Of a stretch of DNA of 64,000 bases, positions 24,775 through 33,699 are shown piece by piece. The DNA lies in contig CAZHRC010000005.1 of NCBI GenBank assembly GCA_964533865.1, positions 1-64,000 on the forward strand, in the 5' to 3' direction. This stretch comes from CAZHRC01 sp964533865 (GTDB lineage Bacteria > Bacillota > Clostridia > Tissierellales > Peptoniphilaceae). The notes under the pieces were generated by a model that was given only the letters and a program-made list of their open reading frames with translations, was not told where the DNA came from and made no database searches. Every line of letters starts with the position of its first letter. Position 1 is the stretch's first letter. The position numbers and the translations under genes were made by a program.

Positions 24775-27526
24775 AATAGAGGTTCAAGGAATGACCTGCG
24801 CCGCTTGCTCTGCCACTGTGGAAAAAGTGGTGGGAAAGCTTGACGGAGTGGAGAAGACCTCGGTGAACTTGGCACAAGAAAGCCTATCTGTGGATTATGA
24901 TGAAGGAAAAATCAGCCTTCGAGAAATCGCCGACACCGTAAATAAGGCAGGGTATCGTGCGGTGCTTTCTCAGACTGCTTCTACGTTTGACGTGGAGGGG
25001 ATGACTTGTGCCGCTTGCTCGGCAACGGTGGAAAAAGTAGCGAAAAATCTGCCAAGTGTGATCTCCGCTTCGGTGAATTTAACTCAGGAAACGCTGACCG
25101 TGACATGGACTTCAAGTAATGAATCCCAAGCTGTCGTCGAGGCGGTCACTGCGGCTGGTTATCCGACAACCCTTCAAAAAAGCGAGAGACGTAGTACGTC
25201 TTTTGAAGACAAACAAGAACGAAAAGAGAGGCGTCGCAAAGATTTGACGAGGCGTTTTGCGATCAGTGCATGGGTCAGCGTACCTCTTCTCTATGTTTCA
25301 ATGGGCCATATGGTGGGGCTTCCCTTGCCCAAAATGATCGACCCCGGAGTGAATGCATTCAATTTTGCATTGATCCAGCTCGCGTTAACATTACCGGTGA
25401 TGGTGTTGGGTCATAGTTTTTTTACCAATGGGTTTATGCAGTTGTTTAGACGCCACCCCAATATGGATTCTCTCATCGCCGTGGGAACGGGCTCAGCTTT
25501 TCTATACGGTCTTTATGCGACTTATCGCATCGCCATGGGTGATGGGCACTATGTCCACGCCTTGTACTACGAGTCGGCAGCAGTGGTCATAACACTGATT
25601 ACCTTGGGAAAATACCTCGAAGCTCGCGCCACTGGGCAGACATCGGAGGCCATAACAAAACTGATGGACTTGGCACCGAAAAAAGCGCGAGTGGTGAGAG
25701 GTGGCAAAGAAGTCGAAATCGATGTGGAAGATGTGATGAGAGGCGATGTGTTGAGCGTGCGCCCTGGAGAAAGTTTTCCTGTCGATGGGGTACTTCTGAA
25801 GGGTCAAACCACCGTCGATGAATCAATGTTGACCGGTGAGAGCATACCAGTAGAGAAAAAAATCGGCGATAGCCTAGTCGGCGCGTCTATCAATGGTAAC
25901 GGCGCCATCGAATACGAAGCGACGAAGGTCGGTGAAGATACCACCTTATCTCAAATCATTAAACTCGTTGAGGAAGCTCAGGGCTCAAAAGCGCCGATTG
26001 CCAAAATGGCGGATATTATCTCTGGGATTTTTGTTCCGGTGGTCATGGCATTGGCGACGGTGTCGGCGCTGGGATGGTATGTCCTAGGTGCGAAGTCCTT
26101 GGAGTTTAGTGTAACGATTTTTGTCTCCGTCCTTGTCATCGCTTGCCCGTGTGCACTCGGACTGGCAACGCCCACGGCGATTATGGTGGGAACGGGGAAA
26201 GGGGCTGAGTATGGTGTCCTCATTAAAAGTGGAGAAGTTCTCGAGACTACCCATAGGGTAGATGCGGTCATCCTAGATAAAACCGGCACCATCACCGAGG
26301 GCAAGCCCGTGGTCACCGATGTGGTATCTTTTTCGGAGATCGATGAAAAGGAACTCTTGACGGTGGCTGCATCGGCAGAAAGCGGTTCGGAACACCCTCT
26401 CGGTCAGGCCATCGTCGAAAGAGCGAAAGCGCAAAGTTTAGCAAGGTATCCCATGGAAGGCTTCCAAGCGATCACTGGAAAAGGGATTGAGGTGCAATGG
26501 GAGCATGGGAAGTTATTGTTAGGAAATGCCCGATTGATGGAGGATCACAAGGTTGATTTATCAGCGGCTGAAACGACGATGAATCGTTTGGCAAGCGATG
26601 GCAAAACCCCGATGATCATCGCAAACGACGGCGCTCTATTAGGGGTGATCGCCGTCGCTGACACGGTAAAAGCGGATAGTGCCCATGCGATAGCGCAGTT
26701 GAAAAATTTAGGCATCGAAATCGTCATGATGACCGGTGACAACGCGCGCACTGCTGAAGCCATCGCAGCGGAAATCGGCATAGAGCGGGTATTCAGTGAG
26801 GTACTACCAGAACAAAAAGCTGCACACGTGGCAAAATTACAACAAGAAGGTAAACGGGTAGCCATGGTAGGCGACGGGATCAACGATGCTCCTGCCCTCG
26901 CCCAAGCGGATGTGGGCATGGCAATCGGATCGGGTACCGATGTTGCCATCGAATCAGCGGATATCGTACTCATGCACTCCAGTCTTCTCGATGTCCCAAT
27001 GGCTTTTGAACTGAGCCGAGCTACTATTAAAAACATTAAACAAAACTTGTTTTGGGCATTTGCTTACAACACCTTGGGCATACCGGTAGCTATGGGCGTC
27101 TTGCACTTTTTTGGCGGGCCGCTGCTTAGCCCCATGCTCGCTGGCGCGGCAATGAGCTTGAGCTCCGTTTCGGTGGTGTCCAACGCATTGAGGTTAAAAG
27201 GGTTTAAGCCAAGAGTATCATCGGACTTTCCAAAAGTGCCACCACAAAAAGTGAGTGACGAACCCCAAACCTCGGGTATAATAAAAGAAAAGTATGAGGA
27301 GGTTGAAAAGATGAAAACGATCATGACTATTGAAGGAATGTCTTGTATGAACTGTGTGAAGCACGTCACCCACGCACTTGAAGACGTGAAAGGCGTAAGT
27401 GGAGTGGAGGTGGACCTTCTCGAGAAAAGAGCGGTCGTCGAAGGGGATGAAAGCGCAACTCGTGAAGCTCTAACCACAGCGGTTACCGAAGCGGGGTACA
27501 TCGTGGTCGATGTGAATAATCAATAG
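24761..27526 (+). CDS. copA: CopA copper-exporting P1B ATPase with fused C-terminal CopZ domain
   Basis: CopA pumps copper(I) out of the cytosol. The 921-residue protein has two N-terminal heavy-metal domains (CAAC at Cys13/16 and Cys83/86) and eight membrane helices with the CPC metal motif (Cys462-Cys464). The TGES actuator loop, DKTGT phosphorylation site (Asp506), SEHPLGQAI nucleotide-site motif and MVGDGINDAPAL follow. A linker (about 820-850) leads to a third heavy-metal domain with GMSCMNC (Cys862, Cys865). Typical CopA ends before this, and CopZ is normally a separate 68-70 residue chaperone. The fused part begins with its own ribosome site and ATG. Confidence 0.93.
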   Translation: MKHIKIEVQGMTCAACSATVEKVVGKLDGVEKTSVNLAQESLSVDYDEGKISLREIADTVNKAGYRAVLSQTASTFDVEGMTCAACSATVEKVAKNLPSVISASVNLTQETLTVTWTSSNESQAVVEAVTAAGYPTTLQKSERRSTSFEDKQERKERRRKDLTRRFAISAWVSVPLLYVSMGHMVGLPLPKMIDPGVNAFNFALIQLALTLPVMVLGHSFFTNGFMQLFRRHPNMDSLIAVGTGSAFLYGLYATYRIAMGDGHYVHALYYESAAVVITLITLGKYLEARATGQTSEAITKLMDLAPKKARVVRGGKEVEIDVEDVMRGDVLSVRPGESFPVDGVLLKGQTTVDESMLTGESIPVEKKIGDSLVGASINGNGAIEYEATKVGEDTTLSQIIKLVEEAQGSKAPIAKMADIISGIFVPVVMALATVSALGWYVLGAKSLEFSVTIFVSVLVIACPCALGLATPTAIMVGTGKGAEYGVLIKSGEVLETTHRVDAVILDKTGTITEGKPVVTDVVSFSEIDEKELLTVAASAESGSEHPLGQAIVERAKAQSLARYPMEGFQAITGKGIEVQWEHGKLLLGNARLMEDHKVDLSAAETTMNRLASDGKTPMIIANDGALLGVIAVADTVKADSAHAIAQLKNLGIEIVMMTGDNARTAEAIAAEIGIERVFSEVLPEQKAAHVAKLQQEGKRVAMVGDGINDAPALAQADVGMAIGSGTDVAIESADIVLMHSSLLDVPMAFELSRATIKNIKQNLFWAFAYNTLGIPVAMGVLHFFGGPLLSPMLAGAAMSLSSVSVVSNALRLKGFKPRVSSDFPKVPPQKVSDEPQTSGIIKEKYEEVEKMKTIMTIEGMSCMNCVKHVTHALEDVKGVSGVEVDLLEKRAVVEGDESATREALTTAVTEAGYIVVDVNNQ
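27277..27282 (+). promoter_or_regulatory. Possible internal promoter -10 within copA
   Basis: TATAAT lies inside the linker-coding region, 16 bases after GTGACG (27255-27260, 4 of 6 matches to -35). Fifteen bases later an AGGAGG ribosome site precedes an ATG that would make free CopZ. The -35 match is weak. Confidence 0.3.
27311..27526 (+). CDS. copZ: CopZ copper chaperone, probable internal start within copA
   Basis: ATG 27311 is in frame with copA (codon 851). A perfect AGGAGG (27297-27302) precedes it at the ideal spacing of eight bases. The resulting 71-residue protein MKTIMTIEGMSCMNC...VDVNNQ has the length and fold pattern of a free CopZ. Such a site inside a gene is unlikely by chance exactly at a domain boundary. 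The probable history is loss of a stop codon between copA and copZ, with copZ translation kept. Whether free CopZ is made is inference. Confidence 0.55.
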   Translation: MKTIMTIEGMSCMNCVKHVTHALEDVKGVSGVEVDLLEKRAVVEGDESATREALTTAVTEAGYIVVDVNNQ

Positions 27527-27533
27527 TATGGGA

Positions 27534-27562
27534 AACCGGCTCAATGGAGTCGGTTTTTTTTT
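27534..27562 (+). terminator. Rho-independent terminator of copYA
   Basis: AACCGGCTC and GAGTCGGTT form a stem (one GU pair) with AATG as loop, followed by nine T. Confidence 0.85.
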
Positions 27563-27631
27563 AATCGAAACGGGTGTTTTGTGCTAGAATAGTCTTTATG
27601 GAACAAAAAGATGTGATGAGAGGAGAAAGGG

Positions 27632-28381
27632 ATGAATATCGAGTGGAATGCAGAGTTGTATTCAGACAAGTTTAGTTTTGTTCACGAGTATGGGAAGGAT
27701 CTATTTTCCTACTTGGGAGTAGTCGACAAGAAGAGTATATTGGATTTGGGCTGTGGAAATGGTGCACTGACCAAAGCGCTATCCGATCTTGGCGCAGACG
27801 TAGTAGGTATGGATGCATCAGAAGAGATGCTGGAGCAAGCGAGGGCAACCTACCCCGATTTAGAATTTGAGTGGGGTGACGCGACGGATTTTACCGTAAA
27901 TCATCCCATGGATGCGGTGTTTTCCAATGCTGTATTTCATTGGATCGACAATCAAGACGCATTGATCGGTTGCATCCATCGGGCGTTAAAGCCATCAGGG
28001 CTATTGGTATGCGAGTTTGGAGGTATTGGAAACAATGAGAAGATCCACTGTCAGTTAGAGAGTGGATTTGAAAAGCGAGGTTTGACCTACCCCCGCACTT
28101 TCTTCTTTCCATCCATTGGCGACTACACGTCCAAACTCGAATCCCACGGCTTTAGGGTAACCGACGCGCGACTTTTCGATCGCTTGACCCCTCAAGAAGG
28201 GGAAGATGGGTTAAAAAACTGGATTGAACTCTTTGTGAAAAAGCCTTTTGAAGGATTGACCGAAGAATTTCGCCGTGAAGTCATCGAAGAAGCGGTGGAA
28301 GCGCTGAGGGAGGAATTGTATATCAACGGAGTGTGGATGGCGGATTATGTACGATTGAGAATCCGCGCTGTGCGGAAGTAA
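27632..28381 (+). CDS. Class I SAM-dependent methyltransferase
   Basis: This 249-residue cytosolic methyltransferase has motif I SILDLGCGNGALTKAL, the acidic residue GMDASEEML and the post-I block DAVFSNAVFHWI. The FHWI stretch resembles the trans-aconitate methyltransferase/Tam and UbiE-like group, so a small carboxylic acid is a possible substrate, unproven. GAGAGGAGAAAGG precedes the ATG. It stands alone between the cop terminator and the repeat cluster. Confidence 0.85.
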   Translation: MNIEWNAELYSDKFSFVHEYGKDLFSYLGVVDKKSILDLGCGNGALTKALSDLGADVVGMDASEEMLEQARATYPDLEFEWGDATDFTVNHPMDAVFSNAVFHWIDNQDALIGCIHRALKPSGLLVCEFGGIGNNEKIHCQLESGFEKRGLTYPRTFFFPSIGDYTSKLESHGFRVTDARLFDRLTPQEGEDGLKNWIELFVKKPFEGLTEEFRREVIEEAVEALREELYINGVWMADYVRLRIRAVRK

Positions 28382-28571
28382 AGGGAGAGTGAGGCGAAGG
28401 GCTTGCCACGTGATGTATGCCCTTCGGGCATGTGAAGAGAGCTTTGCACGTGAAGCGTGCCTGCGGCACGTGGAGGTCAAGGGATTAAGGTCAAGGGCAT
28501 GAAGGTCAAGACATAAGGTCAAAACCCTCCCTCAGTCTGCTTCGCAGCCAGCTCCCTCGGAGATGGAGCCC

Positions 28572-28636
28572 AAGGTCAAGGGCGAAGGTCAAGGGCGAAG
28601 GTCAAGGGCGAAGGTCAAGGGCGAAGGTCAAGGGCA
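28572..28636 (+). repeat. 13-base tandem repeat, five copies
   Basis: AAGGTCAAGGGCG is repeated at 28572, 28585, 28598, 28611 and 28624. The first four copies are identical and the last differs at its final base. It is a module of the larger repeat family that has expanded here. Confidence 0.95.
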
Positions 28637-28704
28637 TGAAGGTCAAGACATAAGGTCAAAACCCTCCCTCAGTCTGCTTCGCAGCCAGCTCCCTCGGAGA
28701 TGGA

Positions 28705-28804
28705 NNNNNNNNNNNNNNNNNNNNNNNNNNNNNNNNNNNNNNNNNNNNNNNNNNNNNNNNNNNNNNNNNNNNNNNNNNNNNNNNNNNNNNNNNNNNNNNN
28801 NNNN
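28705..28804. other. Assembly gap (100 N)
   Basis: Exactly 100 N replace unresolved sequence inside the repeat cluster. The round length suggests a placeholder, so the number of repeat units here is unknown. Confidence 0.95.
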
Positions 28805-29212
28805 ATAAGGTCAAAACCCTCCCTCAGTCTGCTTCGCAGCCAGCTCCCTCGGAGATGGAGCCCAAGATCAAGAGCGAAGGTCAAGGTCTTATCTGCCACC
28901 CGAAGGGTGGCGTCCGTCGGCTCCATCTCCGAGGGAGCTGGCTCGGCACGCCTTCTGCCGAGACTGAGGGAGGGAGCAGTGAAGTATGCTGTGCATGTGA
29001 AGTGCGCCTTACGGCACGTTAAGGTAAAAGCGTTGGTGTCAAAATCAAGAGGTAAGGTCAAAACCCTTCCTCCGAGTCGACGAAGAGCGTGCTGACCCGC
29101 CTCCCTCGAGGATGAAGGTTATGAGCGACAGCGTAAAAGATAAAGTCAAAGGATAATTTTAAAACCCTTTCATCGACAATCACCCCACCCCCTAAATAAA
29201 GACACAATAAAA

Positions 29213-29246
29213 CACCTCAAAGCCCGAAGGTTTTGAGGCGTTTTTC
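29213..29246. terminator. Rho-independent terminator of the 3D-domain gene
   Basis: CACCTCAAA and TTTTGAGGCG pair with flanking A and T tracts. It sits directly at the stop of the minus-strand gene. Confidence 0.75.
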
Positions 29247-30241
29247 TAATCTAAAATTGTGACTTGAATATTTCTTCGGCCAAATACTACGGTTTCTTCG
29301 TAGGTGTTGAAGAATAAGTCGATTTTGTAGCCTTTTATCGCGCCTCCAGTGTCGGCGGCGACAGCGTACCCGTATCCCTCAATGTAGAGTTGGGTGCCCA
29401 GTGGGATGACGGTAGGATCGACAGCCACTCTGCCTACGGCTGCTGGCAAGCCACTGGCTGTGGTGTCACCGACGGAAGGGTCGTATGCGGTGGCTTCCAT
29501 TGTGATGGTGGTACCGCTTAGGGATGAAGGGGTGGTCCCTTCGTAGTCGAAAGTCCCTTGGATTTCTGGCTCTTTCGTGCCGACGAGTACGACTTGGTTT
29601 ATTGGCTCTTGGGTCACATCTTCTTTGATCAAAGAGTGACTTTGGCGTTCGCCGTTTTTGAAGAGAACTTCGTAAGTGCGCGTACGCACGCCGAGTTGCC
29701 CTTCTTGTTCGACGACGGTTTCGCCGATGGTGTGGTCTTCAGAGTCTTTTTTGACCTCTTCGAAGGGAATTTCTTCCGTCGCGTAGTCCAGTTTTGTGGT
29801 GTAGCGATCGATGGTGAGAACCATGCCGTTTGCGATGGATGCATCAAGGGGTTCAGAAACCGTATCTTGAGGATTCAAGACGATGTTTTGGGCGTTTAAA
29901 AACTCACCTACAGATTGAACCGTTGCAGTATCGACTGTGGAAGCGACGCCGCCGTCGTTTATCGTAATGGTTTTGTTGGTGACAATTGAAATGTGTAGCG
30001 CATCGGTGATCGGTGCGGCTGCGTCTAAGTTGACGGTAGAGCCTTCAGGCAGGACGATTTCCAGTTCGCCGAGTGCATCCCCAACCGTTGATGCTGTCGT
30101 CTGTGCGGTGATGGACTGAGCGTCTACCTCGACGGTGATCTCTCTAGGTCGTACCGCATGGGAGAATCCTGTGACAATGGATGATAGGGCAGTGACCGTA
30201 GCCAAGATGACTAACGACCGTTTTAAAGAGTAAGACTTCAT
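29246..30241 (-). CDS. Secreted YabE/RpfB-like wall protein (DUF348, G5, 3D domains)
   Basis: This 331-residue exported protein probably acts on peptidoglycan. The N-terminus is a signal anchor (LVILATVTALSSIVTGFSHA). Two or so ubiquitin-like DUF348 repeats (about 33-150, EITVEVDAQSITAQTT, HISIVTNKTITINDGG) lead to a G5 domain (about 155-230, EEIPFEEVKKDS, GVRTRTYEVLF). The C-terminal 3D domain has MEATAYDPS, VAVDPTVIPLGTQLYIEGYG and the aspartates of AADTGGAIKGYKIDLFF. This layout matches YabE of Bacillus and resuscitation-promoting factor-like proteins, where the 3D domain resembles lytic transglycosylases. Confidence 0.9.
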   Translation of the reverse strand: MKSYSLKRSLVILATVTALSSIVTGFSHAVRPREITVEVDAQSITAQTTASTVGDALGELEIVLPEGSTVNLDAAAPITDALHISIVTNKTITINDGGVASTVDTATVQSVGEFLNAQNIVLNPQDTVSEPLDASIANGMVLTIDRYTTKLDYATEEIPFEEVKKDSEDHTIGETVVEQEGQLGVRTRTYEVLFKNGERQSHSLIKEDVTQEPINQVVLVGTKEPEIQGTFDYEGTTPSSLSGTTITMEATAYDPSVGDTTASGLPAAVGRVAVDPTVIPLGTQLYIEGYGYAVAADTGGAIKGYKIDLFFNTYEETVVFGRRNIQVTILD

Positions 30242-30486
30242 ATAACCTCCAGTGTAATGAGTTTGAACATTGGTTCTATTTTATGAAGTTTAGTGACAGA
30301 AGTCAAAAAAATCGTCGAAAAGAACGAAAAAAGAAAAATATGAAAACAATTGGAATGGCAAAGTTTCAACATCGCGTAAATTGTAACGTTTTTGTAACTT
30401 TCGACCATAACTAGGGGTTTTCCAGAAAAACAAGCCATATGTTGGGAGCGGAATTTAGAGGATGAAGGATATTTCACTGAGTTCTA

Positions 30487-30495
30487 TGCTATAAT
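30487..30495 (+). promoter_or_regulatory. Extended -10 promoter of the subtilase gene
   Basis: TGCTATAAT fits TGnTATAAT, 31 bases before the ATG, with AAGGGAGG as ribosome site. The rest of the 284-base divergent gap (30242-30525) is AT-rich and shows no further clear site. Confidence 0.6.
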
Positions 30496-30525
30496 AAGAC
30501 ATATGGTTTAATAAGGGAGGACTGA

Positions 30526-32850
30526 ATGAGAAGAAAGATACTAGCAGGGTTATTGTCGATTCTGTTGATGTTACCGTTGTTTTCTACAACTGTGTACGCA
30601 CAGGAGAAAATGACAGCGGGGTTGGAGCGTCGACTCGAACAGACTACTGGGACGACGAGGGTTCTTGTCTATTTAGAGGCATATGACAATCTCGAGGCGG
30701 TTTCTGAAGACAATCGCATAGGAAAATCTGCTCAGGAACAACAACTCAACGCGAGAACAGCTGTCATCGATGAGATGAAGTCCATTTCCAATACTGCCCA
30801 GTCGCGACTCGTAGACTATTTGGAACAGGAAAAGGAAAGTGGTCGCGTAAAGGAATTCACGCAATTTTTCATTATTAATGCACTAGCAGTCGAGGCTGAG
30901 GACGATGTGATTCGAAAGTTAGCAGAGTTTCCCGAGGTGGTCTCTATTGCGCTTAACGATAAAGTCAGTTTGAAAACAGAAGGTTCGAAAGTACCGCCGA
31001 CAAAAGACTTTGGCTGGGAAATGCCCCAAACGAAGGTCAGTCGAGTGTGGGATGAGCTAGAGGTCTACGGCGAAAATGCGGTCATCGGATTTATTGACTC
31101 CGGGGTGGACTGGACTCACCCGGGGTTGCAACATAGCTTTAGAGGCTATAATAGCGCCACAGGAGCAGTATCCACAGCGGGAAACTGGATGGATCTGGTG
31201 GGTCACTCATCTTATCCTGTCGATACTTCTAACCACGGGACGGCAATAGCTGGGGTATCTGTGGGGAGAGAAAGAGATGGTGGCAATGCTGTCGGCGTGG
31301 CGCCAGGGGCGAAATGGATCGCTGTACGCGCATTTGATGTGACCACGGCGACCAATGAGAACATCATTATAGCTGGTGAGTGGATGTTGGCGCCAAATGG
31401 CGATCCGGCGTTAGCTCCCGATATTATCAACAACTCGTGGGGTTCTTTAATAAAAAACGAAAAACTCTTTGATGGTCTAATCGCTGCATGGAAAGCAGCT
31501 GATATTTTACCGGTCTTTGCAGCGGGAAACAGCAAACACGGTGCAACAGAAGGATCGATTGAGAACCCAGCACATTTGCCGGATACTTTGGCAGTAGGGG
31601 CTGTGGACAAAAACAATCAGATTGCCCGTTTTTCAAAGCGAGGTCCTTCGATTGTCGATGGAAAAAACATGGTGAAACCGGATTTGGTGGCACCAGGTAT
31701 GGGTACCCGCACCGCATACCCTGGGGGTTACACCTATAATTTAGAAGGCACATCTTTAGCGGCGGCTCATGTTACTGGTGTAGCAGCTCTGGTCAAGTCG
31801 GCAAATCCGACATTGAGTGCTCTTGAAATCAAACAAATTCTGCTCGATACGGCACAACCTGTAACGGATGGCACTTACGCGGCATCGCCTAATAACGCCT
31901 ATGGACACGGTGTGGTCAACGCCTATGGTGCAGTGCGCAAAGCGACCGTCGCTCGATACGCTAGTCGCATCTCCGGGGACAACCGATACACCACAGCGGT
32001 AGAGATCAGCAAAAAATTCTATCCCAACGGGGCATCGACTGTTTACGTCGCCAGCGGCGATAAAAATGCCGACGCTTTGGCGATGGGGCCTCTGACCAAT
32101 TTGCAAAAAGGGCCGTTGTTGCTTACAGGATCAACCCTTGATCCGAGAACGTTAGCAGAGATCCAACGCCTAAGCCCGTCGAAGATTGTCATCATCGGCG
32201 GTGCACAAGCTGTCAGCGATAAGGTCGCGAATCAAATAGCTCATGGGACCAATATTTCCCCTACTCGGATTTTTGGTGAAAATCGGTACGAAACCGCTAA
32301 TGCCATCGCCAACACCGTATTGGCTACGACAAGCGGAAAAGCCGCGTTTTTAGTCAATGGCTACCGCGATGCTGATGCGGTGAGCATCACTCCTGTAGCG
32401 ACCAGAGACTCAACTCCAATCCTATCCACAGATGGCGGCAAACTGTCCAAAGGTACTATCGAGCTGATCAAAGGTAAAGGCATCCAATCGGTGACGGTGG
32501 TTGGTGGGAGTGCTGTGATTTCAGAGAAATTGGAAAAAGAACTCTCTAGCCTTGGAATCGCTGTGAAGCGTTTGTGGGGGGCGGATCGTTATGCAACGAG
32601 CAACGCTATCAACAAACAGTACTTTCCGAAGCCAGAAACCGCAGTGATCGCCAATGGGATCACCATAATCGACGCACTCTCTGCTGGTCCGATTGCAGGA
32701 TCTCTAAAAGCGCCGGTGGTGCTAGCGAGTACTGAGACCTTCACCGCAGATAACGCTGCTTATCTCACCCAACCCACGGTGAAAACCCGTTATGTGATGG
32801 GTGGAGAAAATGCCATACCTTATCGAATATTGGAACATCTTTTTTATTAA
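30526..32850 (+). CDS. Wall-anchored subtilisin-like serine protease (S8 + CWB2 repeats)
   Basis: This 774-residue secreted protease begins with a signal peptide (residues 1-25, ending VYAQ) and a propeptide/inhibitor I9-like region (about 30-150). The S8 catalytic domain spans about 165-465, with the triad Asp191 (FIDSGVDW), His237 (NHGTAIAG) and Ser410 (EGTSLAAAHVTG) and the oxyanion Asn in NNSWG. Three CWB2 repeats (from about 485, RISGDNRYTTA, RIFGENRYETA, RLWGADRYATS) tether it to the wall. The catalytic part resembles bacillopeptidase F. Likely roles are peptide scavenging or surface-protein maturation, fitting an amino acid fermenter. Confidence 0.93.
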   Translation: MRRKILAGLLSILLMLPLFSTTVYAQEKMTAGLERRLEQTTGTTRVLVYLEAYDNLEAVSEDNRIGKSAQEQQLNARTAVIDEMKSISNTAQSRLVDYLEQEKESGRVKEFTQFFIINALAVEAEDDVIRKLAEFPEVVSIALNDKVSLKTEGSKVPPTKDFGWEMPQTKVSRVWDELEVYGENAVIGFIDSGVDWTHPGLQHSFRGYNSATGAVSTAGNWMDLVGHSSYPVDTSNHGTAIAGVSVGRERDGGNAVGVAPGAKWIAVRAFDVTTATNENIIIAGEWMLAPNGDPALAPDIINNSWGSLIKNEKLFDGLIAAWKAADILPVFAAGNSKHGATEGSIENPAHLPDTLAVGAVDKNNQIARFSKRGPSIVDGKNMVKPDLVAPGMGTRTAYPGGYTYNLEGTSLAAAHVTGVAALVKSANPTLSALEIKQILLDTAQPVTDGTYAASPNNAYGHGVVNAYGAVRKATVARYASRISGDNRYTTAVEISKKFYPNGASTVYVASGDKNADALAMGPLTNLQKGPLLLTGSTLDPRTLAEIQRLSPSKIVIIGGAQAVSDKVANQIAHGTNISPTRIFGENRYETANAIANTVLATTSGKAAFLVNGYRDADAVSITPVATRDSTPILSTDGGKLSKGTIELIKGKGIQSVTVVGGSAVISEKLEKELSSLGIAVKRLWGADRYATSNAINKQYFPKPETAVIANGITIIDALSAGPIAGSLKAPVVLASTETFTADNAAYLTQPTVKTRYVMGGENAIPYRILEHLFY

Positions 32851-32858
32851 TCAACGCA

Positions 32859-32892
32859 CAAAAAAGCTCTTGCGATCGCAGGAGCTTTTTTA
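32859..32892 (+). terminator. Rho-independent terminator of the subtilase gene
   Basis: AAAAAAGCTC and GAGCTTTTTT flank a TGCGATCGCA core that is itself palindromic. It is strong and potentially bidirectional toward the TraX-like gene. Confidence 0.85.
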
Positions 32893-32989
32893 ATGGGAAA
32901 ATCGAATAGCGCATAGTAGAGCGTATGATGTGTCGGATCCCTGGTTTAGTACCGCTATGTGACTCTAGAGGCTCTCATGTCAAGGGACG

Positions 32990-33694
32990 TTATAGTGCTG
33001 TTGTAGACAATACCTTAATCAGCCAAAGGACTAATAAATGCACAGGGTAAAAGGTGCGGTAAATCCACTGAGGCAAGGTAAAGGGGAGGGTGGCTTTTGT
33101 GGCGTAGAGTGCCATCAACAGGAGTGGCGTCGCCATAGCGTAGAGCTGTACCCTGTGTTGTCCACCAAAGGTGTAGGCCCAAACCGTTGCCAGACATACC
33201 GCTGCGGTAGATAACCACTTCCAGTACCCCTCTCGAAACAATATAAAAGATAGTCCGAGGATATAGCCGTATAGGCCGTACTCTACTGGGAGGAAATAAC
33301 TAAGGATGCCCGCTGGCACAATGTATCTCGGGTCTTTTGCGGCTAGTGTGACCAACAATAAGGTAAACACGGTGTTGAGTCGATGCCAGTTGCCGATAAA
33401 AAGCCCGTGGGGCATTTCGGTAATAAGGGCTAAAGCGAGGAGCCGAAGGACATAGCGTTTAAAATCTCTTGAGTTTTGGGCTCCGCGAACCGCAAGAAAG
33501 GTGTAAAAGGGAAAGGCGATGCGACCGATAGCCCTCAGCCATAACTGAGTGGGAAAAAAAGCGTATCCGATGTGGTCGATGGCCATGGTTGCCATAGCCA
33601 AAAGTTTTACAGCCTCAATCACGGGGTCGTACCATCGGTCCTTGGGATAGAGTGTAACGAACAGGGTGTTAAAGGGGGAAGAAACTTGGTTCAC
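32990..33694 (-). CDS. TraX-family membrane protein
   Basis: This 234-residue membrane protein has about seven helices and the TraX family blocks MAIDHIGYAFFP and GRIAFPFYTFLAVRGA. TraX of plasmid F N-acetylates pilin, but chromosomal relatives in Firmicutes have no settled role and are probably membrane acyltransferases. The start is placed at GTG 33694, just after the ACT gene's stop. A longer in-frame reading would overlap the ACT gene and has no ribosome site. It is the third gene of the paaK-ACT operon by position. Confidence 0.75.
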   Translation of the reverse strand: MNQVSSPFNTLFVTLYPKDRWYDPVIEAVKLLAMATMAIDHIGYAFFPTQLWLRAIGRIAFPFYTFLAVRGAQNSRDFKRYVLRLLALALITEMPHGLFIGNWHRLNTVFTLLLVTLAAKDPRYIVPAGILSYFLPVEYGLYGYILGLSFILFREGYWKWLSTAAVCLATVWAYTFGGQHRVQLYAMATPLLLMALYATKATLPFTLPQWIYRTFYPVHLLVLWLIKVLSTTAL

Positions 33695-33699
33695 AAGTC

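Larger units (their letters stand above)
28385..29120. repeat. Large cluster of modular intergenic repeats, copy 4
   Basis: At least three head-to-tail units plus an inverted closing arm occur here. An 81-base segment at 28487-28567 is repeated identically at 28624-28704, and part of it again after the N gap from 28805. Each unit combines GGTCAAGG words, the CCCTCCCTCAGTCT arm, a GCTTCGCAGC mini-hairpin and GGAGATGGAGCC. The inverse arms (GGCTCCATCTCCGAGGGAG, GACTGAGGGAGGGA) stand at 28919-28977. GTGC/GCAC palindromes lie at 28440-28472. Degenerate traces run to about 29110. No gene is supported between 28382 and 29245. Confidence 0.9.

Noticed and set aside
28572..28636. Possible CRISPR array
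   Set aside because: The repeats are 13 bases with no spacers between them and no cas genes are present.
28563..29095. Lysine- and glycine-rich reading frames through the repeat cluster
   Set aside because: They arise from translating the tandem GGTCAAGGGCGAA units and cross the N gap. They have no ribosome site and occur equally on both strands.
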